Origin: Bacteroidota bacterium
GTDB taxonomy: Bacteria; Bacteroidota; Bacteroidia; Flavobacteriales_F; PHOS-HE28
Length of the DNA stretch: 8,892 nt
Assembly: GCA_023430945.1 (NCBI GenBank)
Contig: JAEYYE010000278.1
Span: 1 to 8,892 of the forward strand
Direction of reading: 5' to 3'
The notes beneath the pieces are model-generated. The model was not told the origin of the DNA. It saw only the letters and a list, made by a program, of their open reading frames with translations, and did not search any database. How positions within the stretch are numbered: the stretch's first letter is position 1; each line of letters opens with the position of its first letter. The translations under genes were made by a program, and so were the position numbers. Positions 1-7,100 of this stretch are shown here, one piece after another.

Positions 1-1
1 G

Positions 2-1351
2 TACAAGTTGATCCTGAAGGCGCTTCGCGCGTACCATGCCGAAAGTTCGGTGAGCGGTATACTGAAACAGGAGATCAAGAACATTGAGATCCTATACCAC
101 AAGGCGCTGTTCGTGGAATGCAACAAACTCCTGCATCGGGCCAAACGGATCGCGCGTGAGAACGAGCGGTTCTATTACTGGTTCGAACTGCTGAGCTGGG
201 AGAAGATGCTCCTGGAGGAAGCCTATGAATCGGGCGAGTTCACCAAGGACCTCGATGCGCTGATCGAAGAGGAACGTGAAGTGATCGAGAAGCTTCGAAA
301 CCTGGCCGCGTACCACATCCTCTACTCCAAGATCAACTATGTTTTCCGCAGCGGTGGCTACGTGCGCACCGAGGACGAGCATGCGATGGTGGAGGAGATC
401 AGTGAACATCCGCTGATCGTGGGCAAGAACACGGCTCTATCGAAAAGAGCCGCCACGATCTGCTATTACACACAGGGATTCTGCCATTGGGCGAAGCGTA
501 ATTGGGCCACCAGCCTGGAGAAATTCCAGCTTGCGCAGAGGATCATGGACGAGACCGAACTGCTCAAGAGCGATCTGCCCAAGCGCTACATCCGCACGCT
601 CCATTACATCATCAATTGCCAGATCGAACTGCACGATCTGAAGAATGCGCGGGCGAACATCGCACGCATGCGGGCGCTCTCCGGCACCATCGGTTTCAAC
701 GGACTCAACATCGAGACGCAACTCTTCATCGCGAGCTACCTGAGCGAATTGCGCTTGCTTGATCGATCCGGCGATTACAAGAAGGCCATGACCCTTGTGG
801 ATGATGTGATCACGGGCCTTGAACAAGGCGGCGATCGCGTGCATAAGGAACATGAGCTTGAATTCTATTTCGCACTTGCATGCGTGCATTTCGGGGCGGG
901 ACAGATGAACAAGGCCTTGTTCTGGTTGAACAAGGTGCTCAACGACAATGAGCCCACGCTACGGCAGGACATCTTCACCTACGCGCGCCTCTTCAATCTC
1001 GTGGTCCATTACGAACTCGGCAACTACGATCTGCTGGAGTACATCGTGCGATCGACGCAACGTTTCCTCAACCGGCACCAGCGCGCCTACCAATTGGAGA
1101 CCATGCTGATCGAGCATATCCGGAAACTTGCACGCGCCACCGATCCCGTGGTGAAGAAGGAACTTTTCCGATCGATGCGCGATCAGCTCACCGATCTGTT
1201 GAAGGATGCGAACGAAGGGCTCGTGCTGAAATATTTCGATGTGCTTTCGTGGGTGGAAAGCCACATCGCAGGACGCAGTTTCGCGGAAACGGTGAGCTTG
1301 GCTGAGGCGCGGCTCGCGAAGGATGTCATTTCTGAACGATCTCCGACTTGA
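2..1351 (+). CDS. Uncharacterised Bacteroidota helical, TPR-like protein, 5' end outside the window
   Basis: The frame is open from base 2 (codons TAC AAG, then TTG at 8) to a TGA at 1349-1351, so the true start lies upstream and the TTG is not a credible start. About 449 residues are visible. The protein has no signal peptide or membrane segment in the visible part and looks cytoplasmic. It is almost entirely helical, with charged amphipathic segments; helix-turn-helix pairs in the middle (for example around FCHWAKRNWATSLEKF, DRSGDYKKAMTLVDDVI and FGAGQMNKALFWLNKVL) look like degenerate TPRs. The opening YKLILKALRAYHAESS and the aromatic FYYWFELLSWEKM stretch resemble a family of roughly 500-residue hypothetical proteins I associate with Bacteroidota; from that memory about 70-90 residues are missing. 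No catalytic motif is seen and I assign no function. It converges on the secretion cassette and overlaps it by 26 bp, so it is probably not functionally tied to it. Confidence 0.85.
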   Translation, partial: YKLILKALRAYHAESSVSGILKQEIKNIEILYHKALFVECNKLLHRAKRIARENERFYYWFELLSWEKMLLEEAYESGEFTKDLDALIEEEREVIEKLRNLAAYHILYSKINYVFRSGGYVRTEDEHAMVEEISEHPLIVGKNTALSKRAATICYYTQGFCHWAKRNWATSLEKFQLAQRIMDETELLKSDLPKRYIRTLHYIINCQIELHDLKNARANIARMRALSGTIGFNGLNIETQLFIASYLSELRLLDRSGDYKKAMTLVDDVITGLEQGGDRVHKEHELEFYFALACVHFGAGQMNKALFWLNKVLNDNEPTLRQDIFTYARLFNLVVHYELGNYDLLEYIVRSTQRFLNRHQRAYQLETMLIEHIRKLARATDPVVKKELFRSMRDQLTDLLKDANEGLVLKYFDVLSWVESHIAGRSFAETVSLAEARLAKDVISERSPT

Positions 1352-3221
1352 TGATCTTGAATTCGGTGCGCCGGTTCTGCTGATGTTGTTCCTCCGTGCA
1401 TTCAACATTGTCGCTGCACGTGTTCATCAGCTGTGATTCGCCATAACCTTTCGCCACGATCTTCCGGGGATCCACGCCCTGCCGGATCAGGAAATCAACC
1501 GCGCTTTTCGCACGTGCTTCGCTCAATACCAGGTTGTAGAGTTCGCTTGCGCGGCTGTCGGTATGTGAGCTCAATTCAAAGGTGATCTCCGGGTTGTTGA
1601 TGAAGAGCCTTCCGAGCTTGCGTAATTCCACGGCCGCTTCAGGGCGGATCTCCCATTTGTCATAGTCGTAATAGATGTTGTTCACCAGGATCGGCTTGTC
1701 GAGTTCGATCGGTTTCATTTCCATCTCGATCGTGTAGGTCTTGTCCGAACGCTGGCCATCGGTGCTCAGATCGAGCGTTTCGGTGAGCATGTCATCCTTC
1801 GATGCGCGGATCTGCAGCTCACGGTCCGGCCTCACCCTGAATTCGAATTTGCCATCCTCACCGGTGATCGTCGTGAGCGATGCCCCATTGATCATATCGA
1901 GCAACCGTACGCTCACATCTGCGATCGGTTCATCCGATGCCATGTCGATGCAGATCCCTTTTGCGATCAGCGTGGGTTCGTTCATGGTGAAGGAATACAG
2001 CGCGTCCCTGCCGGATCTGTCCGAACTGAAATAGCCGGTCCGCAGATCACGGTTGAATACCAGGCCAAGATCATCAGCCGGACTGTTGATCGGGTAGTGC
2101 ATGTTCTGCGGAATGCTCCACTCACCGTTGCGCAGATGCGATCGGAAGATATCCGCACCACCCAATCCCACGCGGCCATTGGTGGAGAAGTAGAGCGTGT
2201 CGCCGCTCATGGTCGGGAACATTTCGTTGCCCGGGGTGTTGATGGTCGCACCAAGGTTCTCCGGTTCGTTCCAGGTGCTGTCTGTCCGTGTGCACCTGTA
2301 GATGTCCGTTCCACCGAAACCGCCCGGACGATCGCTGATGAAGTAAAGTGTGTTACCATCGCTGCTCAATGCCGCATGGCCGGTGGAAAAGTGATCACCG
2401 TTGTAAGCGAATTGGTGGATGTTGCCCCATTCACCAGTTGCACTTTTTTCCGATCGGAAAAGCTTGAGGTGGCTTACGCTGTTCTCATCCTTGTTCAATC
2501 GGAACTTGTAATAATCACTTCGCGTGAAATACATGGTGTTGCCATCGGCACTGAATACGGCGGGGCCTTCATGAAAGCGTCCGTTTATCTCGCCGGGAAG
2601 TCGCTCGGGCGTTATCCATGAACCATTGGAATTACGGGTGATGTAGAGGTCCAGGAACGACAGGCCGTTCCATGGATTCGTGTTGCCGGCAGCGATCGAT
2701 CGTTCGCCCGCGAATACGATCGAATTTCCCAGGACCATCGGGCTGAAGGCACCCTCGATCCCATGCAGGTCGATCTTTTTCACGGTGAACAGCGAACTAT
2801 CGGTATAGAGTTGCGATCGTTCCACAGCGGCTTTCAGCGAGCTTGCCGCGACCGGATCCCCAGGCATCGCATCGCTTGCGGATCGCAGCATTTCAGTTGC
2901 AAGCTCAATGCGATTCAGCCCGAGCAGCACCTGGCCATACTGCATGGCATGCTGCGGTGCCAGCGCTGAGATACTTTCCGCGTAGGCGAACCAGTCGGCG
3001 GCTTTTTCGAGTTTGTTCTGGCGGTGATAGGCATCCGCAGCGCGCAGTGCCGCATCGCGGTCGTTGGAATGTTGCAGTGCCTTCTCATAGCCGCAGGTGG
3101 CTTTTGCATAGGCCATGCGCTCGTACGCCTTGTCGGCGGTGGCCATGTGGTGTGCGGTGCACGAGGCAAGCACCAGCGCAGGAAGGATCACAAGGGTCTT
3201 GTTCTTCATCATGGCTGGCAT
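1326..3221 (-). CDS. PorE-like OmpA-family lipoprotein (TPR + PD40 propeller + carboxypeptidase-regulatory + OmpA C-terminal domain)
   Basis: A 631-residue protein. Residues 1-21 form a lipoprotein signal with lipobox LASC, lipidated Cys at 21. Residues about 30-135 are TPR-like helices. Residues about 155-412 form a PD40/WD40-like beta-propeller with blades marked by FSADGNTMYFTR (223-234), LSSDGNTLYFISDRPGG (285-301), MSGDTLYFSTNGR (338-350) and YFSSDRSGRDALY (397-409). Residues about 418-500 fit a carboxypeptidase-regulatory fold (GEDGKFEF core). Residues about 513-626 are an OmpA C-terminal peptidoglycan-binding domain with TDSR (D555), LSEARAKSAV (R570), GYGES and QNRRTEF. This domain order is that of Porphyromonas gingivalis PorE, a T9SS component that binds peptidoglycan; true orthology versus a paralogue cannot be decided here. 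The protein should sit in the periplasm, lipid-anchored to the outer membrane. The ATG at 3221 overlaps the preceding stop (TGATG), suggesting translational coupling; ATGs three and four codons later (3212, 3209) are alternatives that also keep the lipoprotein signal. The pair C602/C608 near the C-terminus is common in Bacteroidota OmpA domains. Confidence 0.93.
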   Translation of the reverse strand: MPAMMKNKTLVILPALVLASCTAHHMATADKAYERMAYAKATCGYEKALQHSNDRDAALRAADAYHRQNKLEKAADWFAYAESISALAPQHAMQYGQVLLGLNRIELATEMLRSASDAMPGDPVAASSLKAAVERSQLYTDSSLFTVKKIDLHGIEGAFSPMVLGNSIVFAGERSIAAGNTNPWNGLSFLDLYITRNSNGSWITPERLPGEINGRFHEGPAVFSADGNTMYFTRSDYYKFRLNKDENSVSHLKLFRSEKSATGEWGNIHQFAYNGDHFSTGHAALSSDGNTLYFISDRPGGFGGTDIYRCTRTDSTWNEPENLGATINTPGNEMFPTMSGDTLYFSTNGRVGLGGADIFRSHLRNGEWSIPQNMHYPINSPADDLGLVFNRDLRTGYFSSDRSGRDALYSFTMNEPTLIAKGICIDMASDEPIADVSVRLLDMINGASLTTITGEDGKFEFRVRPDRELQIRASKDDMLTETLDLSTDGQRSDKTYTIEMEMKPIELDKPILVNNIYYDYDKWEIRPEAAVELRKLGRLFINNPEITFELSSHTDSRASELYNLVLSEARAKSAVDFLIRQGVDPRKIVAKGYGESQLMNTCSDNVECTEEQHQQNRRTEFKIIKSEIVQK

Positions 3222-4147
3222 CAGAAATAGCGTGGCGTTTTGATCTTGATAAGTTCACGGCCGAAGTCGATCCCGATCATCACTTCATGGCTTCCACTGG
3301 AATGATCGCGGAGCCTGGTGGTCGTCATGTCATAGGCATAACCGATCCGCACCTGCCGGTCGATCTGGTATTCGAGCATCCAGATCAATGCGTCGCCCGT
3401 GCGGTACCCGGCACCGAACCAGATCCGTTCCCGATACAACAGGTTGCAGTTCACATCCGCTTCGATCGGTGCGTTGTGCAGGTACTTCACCATGACACTG
3501 GGTTTCACATCGAAGTATTCGCCCAGCGGGAATACCTTGCCTGCCTGCAGGTAGAAGTGTTGCTGGAAGTAGCGTGCGTTCAACCCGCTCCGGTCCGATC
3601 TGATACGGTGGTCGGTGGCGTGCAGGGTGGGAGCGGAGATCCCCACGAACGATGTGGCATCGTACCAATAGATCCCGAAACCGAATTTCCCGACAAGCTT
3701 GTCGTTGATATCATTCTGGAAGACCTGATCGGACGTATCCCAGAAAGTGAGATCGGTAAGTCTGGCCGAATAGATCGAGAATCCGGCGCGCAGGCCCAGG
3801 GACAATCTGCTTCGCTCGGAAAGTTTCAGGTGATAGGCGTAATGCCCGCCGATATCAAGGTCGCGGCTAACACCGATCCTATCGTGCGCGATCGATAGGC
3901 CAAGGCCCATCGTTCCGCTCATCATCGACCCATCAACGGCAGCCACGCTCGTGGTGGGCGCGCCTTCCATCTGCATCCATTGTGTGCGGTGGAGAAGGCT
4001 CGTACTTGTGTAACCATGGCTGCCTGCGTAGGCCGGATTGAGCAGGAGACCGTTGAACATGTACTGGCTCACCATCACTTCCTGCTGTGCCAATGCACAA
4101 CCGGCGATCAGCATCGCCGCCCCGGTCATGATCTTGTGTAGTTGCAT
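3221..4147 (-). CDS. PorP/SprF-family type IX secretion outer-membrane protein
   Basis: A 308-residue protein with a signal peptide (MQLHKIMTGAAMLIAGCALA, likely cut before Q21), then the family hallmark QQEVMVSQYMFNGLLLNPAYAGS, and the usual C-terminus (HEVMIGIDFGRE, ending in KTPRYF). The body is alternating aromatic/polar strands typical of an outer-membrane beta-barrel (for example LGLGLSIAHDRIG, IWFGAGYRTGDALIW, VRIGYAYDM). The ATG at 4147 is chosen because it places the signal peptide at the N-terminus and follows an A-rich leader; an in-frame GTG/ATG further upstream would add a Cys/Arg-rich leader encoded inside the preceding gene. SprF of Flavobacterium johnsoniae is needed for surface delivery of SprB, and family members are commonly encoded directly after a type B T9SS cargo, exactly the position seen here, 19 nt downstream of the repeat protein. 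It is therefore inferred to be the dedicated partner of that cargo. Bacteroidota genomes carry many paralogues, so no specific symbol is given. Confidence 0.93.
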   Translation of the reverse strand: MQLHKIMTGAAMLIAGCALAQQEVMVSQYMFNGLLLNPAYAGSHGYTSTSLLHRTQWMQMEGAPTTSVAAVDGSMMSGTMGLGLSIAHDRIGVSRDLDIGGHYAYHLKLSERSRLSLGLRAGFSIYSARLTDLTFWDTSDQVFQNDINDKLVGKFGFGIYWYDATSFVGISAPTLHATDHRIRSDRSGLNARYFQQHFYLQAGKVFPLGEYFDVKPSVMVKYLHNAPIEADVNCNLLYRERIWFGAGYRTGDALIWMLEYQIDRQVRIGYAYDMTTTRLRDHSSGSHEVMIGIDFGRELIKIKTPRYF

Positions 4148-4166
4148 TTCGATTGATCTTTTTTGA
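4148..4166 (-). promoter_or_regulatory. A-rich translation-initiation leader of the PorP/SprF-family gene
   Basis: The 19 nt between the stop of the repeat protein and the ATG at 4147 read TCAAAAAAGATCAATCGAA on the coding strand. There is no Shine-Dalgarno sequence, but the leader is strongly A-rich, including AA just before the ATG, as is usual in Bacteroidota, where A-rich leaders rather than Shine-Dalgarno pairing favour initiation. This supports the ATG at 4147 over upstream in-frame starts. No promoter-like element is visible here, so the gene is probably cotranscribed with the repeat protein. Confidence 0.55.
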
Positions 4167-4169
4167 TCA
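4154..4169 (-). other. Small perfect inverted repeat over the stop codon of the repeat protein
   Basis: TGATC and GATCA flank a run of six A (coding strand), giving two perfectly complementary 5-bp arms at 4154-4158 and 4165-4169. The stop codon TGA forms the first three bases of the upstream arm. The stem is short and has no U tract after it, so it is not a credible terminator; any role in tuning the downstream start is speculative. Because GATC is very frequent in this DNA, chance is a real explanation. Confidence 0.3.
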
Positions 4170-7100
4170 GCGCCGCATGTCCACATAACCCTGCAGCACG
4201 CGTTCGCCACCGGCTACAGTGAGGATCACGAAGTAGGTGCCGTCGGCGAGCTTTTCGCCATTCGAGTTCTCGCCCGCCCAATCGTTCCTGTAGTTCAACC
4301 GATCGAACACCACGTTCCCCCAGCGGTTGTACACGGTGAAGGTGTTCTTCGAATAGGCATCGAGCCCGCGGATGAAGAACACATCGTTCGCACCATCGCC
4401 GTTCGGGCTGTAGCCAGTGGGCATTTCCAGATCGGAAGGAGCGGTGAGTTCGATGGTGATCTCGGCCGAGCAGCCATTCGCATCGATCACCTCGATCAGG
4501 TAGGTGCCCGCGGTGAGCGATGATTGGAATACGCCCGATCCACCATTCGACCAAGTGATCCCGTAAGGCGCGGATCCGCCGGAAGGTTCGATCAGTACGC
4601 TTCCATCGTTCCCATTGAAGCTGCTGATGTTGTACCCATTGCCATGATGCGACAGCGTTGTGTCCAGTTGGATCGGTTCCATTTCAGCGACCTCGAACGT
4701 CATCACTGTCGTGCAACCCGCTGCATCACCGATCGAAACAGTATGTTCGCCTGCCGGAATGGGATCAAGGTCTTCATCCGTGCTTCCATTGTTCCATTGG
4801 ATGCTGAAAGGCGCCGCGCCACCTTCGATCGAAAGGTCGATCGCCCCGCTTGATGTTCCTGCGCAGGCAGCATCGGTGATCACCGCGGAGGCCAGGATCG
4901 CAGGTGCACCACCCACGGTGAATGATGTGTTGAACGCACAACCATTTTCATCCGTCACTTCGATCGCGTACGTGCCCGATGCGATGTTCAGCAGGTCTTC
5001 ATTGGTCGAAGCATTGTTCCAATTGAAAGTGTAGGTTCCCGTTCCGCCGAGAACGGTGATGTCGATGGAGCCCGAGGATCCGCCGCAAGGCGCGTCGGTC
5101 ACGACCCCGTCGGCACTGATCGCATCCGGTTCGGTGATCACGATGCAATCCTGGAAGCTGCAACCGTTCTGGTCGGTCAATGAAAGGCAATATTCCCCAG
5201 CAGTGATGCCCGTTAGTTCCGGGCCGGCATCGGGCGGCACACCGTTGCCGATCCAGACATGCGAGACCGATCCCGCGCCACCCGTTACATCCGCCTGAAG
5301 GATGCCGTCCGCACCGCCATGGCAGCTCACGTTCATGCTGGCGAACGCGATCGCGAGTTGTGGTGGCGCATCGATCTGCACCACATGGTCCACGGTGCAT
5401 CCGTTGATATCCGTGATCGTGGCCATGTAGGTGCCCGATCCGAGTGAAGCAAGATCCTCCTGTGTCCCGATCGCACCGCCCGGCCCGGCCCACGCGATGT
5501 CGTAACCACTGCTTCCGCCCGTGATCGAAAGACCGATCGAGCCATCGGTGGCATCGGGACAACTCACCTGATAACCACCGTAGTCGCTCACCTGGCTGCT
5601 GGCCTCGATCGACAGATCAGGTTGCGTAAGTGTGATCAACGTGTTGAATGAACATTGGTTCGCATCGATCACCACCAGTTCATAGGAGTAATCGCCCGCA
5701 GGCAGATCGTAGATGTCGGACATGTTCCAGACAAGGCTGTCGGGCCCGCGCCAGAAGATCTCATACGGTCCGGATCCGCCGGAAACACTGGCTTCGATCC
5801 ACCCATCATTGCCGCCATGGCAGCTCACGTTGTCACCACTCGGATAGATCGAAGTGTTGAAGGTGGCGCTGATCGTATCCGCCGGTTGCGTGAGTGTGAT
5901 CGTGGTATCAAGGCTGCAGCCATGCTGATCGGTGATCCACACCAGGTATGTGCCGGCGACCAGATCGCTCAGGGATGAAGCCGTTGAATTGAAACCGTCA
6001 GGGCCGCTTACCTGGATCTGGTACGGCGCCGTGCCGCCCGCCGGATCGAACGCGATCGCACCCGTGCTATCACCTACGCACTGCAAATTGTACATCCCAT
6101 GGAATGACACATACGTTCCAGAGCTGATCGGTGCCGGATCCTCGAGTTGGGTACTGAAGGAAGCGACGCATCCGAGCTGATCGGTCACTTCAAGAATGTA
6201 AGTTCCTGCAGGCAATGGACCGATCGACGCCTGGTCCGAAGTGAAGCCCGAAGGTCCGGTCCATGCGAGGTCGAGCATTCCACTGCCGCCGTTCACATCT
6301 GCATCGATGCTTCCAGCAGATCCGCCGGAACAAAGGTTCGAGGTGACCATGAGTTCCGCGGTGATCGGCGCCGGTGCATTCAGTTCAATGCTCTCAGGGA
6401 CCGTACAGCCGTTCGCATCGGTGATCAACAGATCGTACACACCCGCCACCAGTCCGGAAATGTCGCTTGCGGTCGATCCATATCCGTTAGGTCCTGTCCA
6501 ATCATAAGCATAGTCGCTCGTGCCACCCGATACCTGCAGGCTGATGCTTCCGTCATTCCCTGCGCAGCCGACATTCACGCCAAAGCCCATATCACTCGCT
6601 GTCGCGATCACTGACAGCGGTGAAGGTTCCGTAAGAACGACAGTGCCAGTCGTAGTGCATCCGTTGGCGTCCGTCACCAGCAGTTCGTACTCACCTGCCG
6701 GAAGATCGATCTGGTCCACATCGGCTGACGTCGAACCATTGGGCAGGGTCCATAAGGCTGCATATGGCGGTGTACCCCCGGTAATGCCTGTGGAAATGGA
6801 AGCCGAGCTTTCGCCGTGGCACCGGATGTTGAAGCCGCCGTTGTATGTGGCGCTTGATACAGTGATCGAAAGCGGCATCGGCTCAGCGATCTGGATGCTG
6901 GAATTCGCGGTGCATCCGTTCGCATCGGTGATCGAGATCGTATATGGACCGGCGATCAATTGGTCGATGTCGGCATCGATCGAAGTGAAGCCGTTCGGGC
7001 CGCTCCACTGGATCGAATACGGCGCCACACCGCCATCCATTGTCGTGGTGATGCTTCCATCGGCAGAACCTGTGCATGACGTTGAAGCCATCGTGGCGAC

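Noticed and set aside
437..1408. Open frames of 105-150 codons on the - strand under the TPR-like gene
   Set aside because: They are antisense to a gene with clear protein character and lack a coherent domain, signal or start context.
2843..3898. A 351-codon open frame on the + strand across the OmpA and PorP/SprF genes
   Set aside because: It is antisense to two well-recognised genes, spans their junction, and its Arg/His/Pro-rich translation matches no fold or family I know.
4154..4169. Inverted repeat after the repeat gene as a transcription terminator
   Set aside because: The stem is only 5 bp, AT-rich, with an A loop and no T tract after it in the direction of transcription, and the genes look cotranscribed.
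4148..4210. Upstream start giving the PorP/SprF protein a 21-residue N-terminal extension
   Set aside because: The extension (MANACCRVMWTCGADQKRSIE) would lie inside the preceding gene and would bury the signal peptide; the ATG at 4147 gives a normal one.
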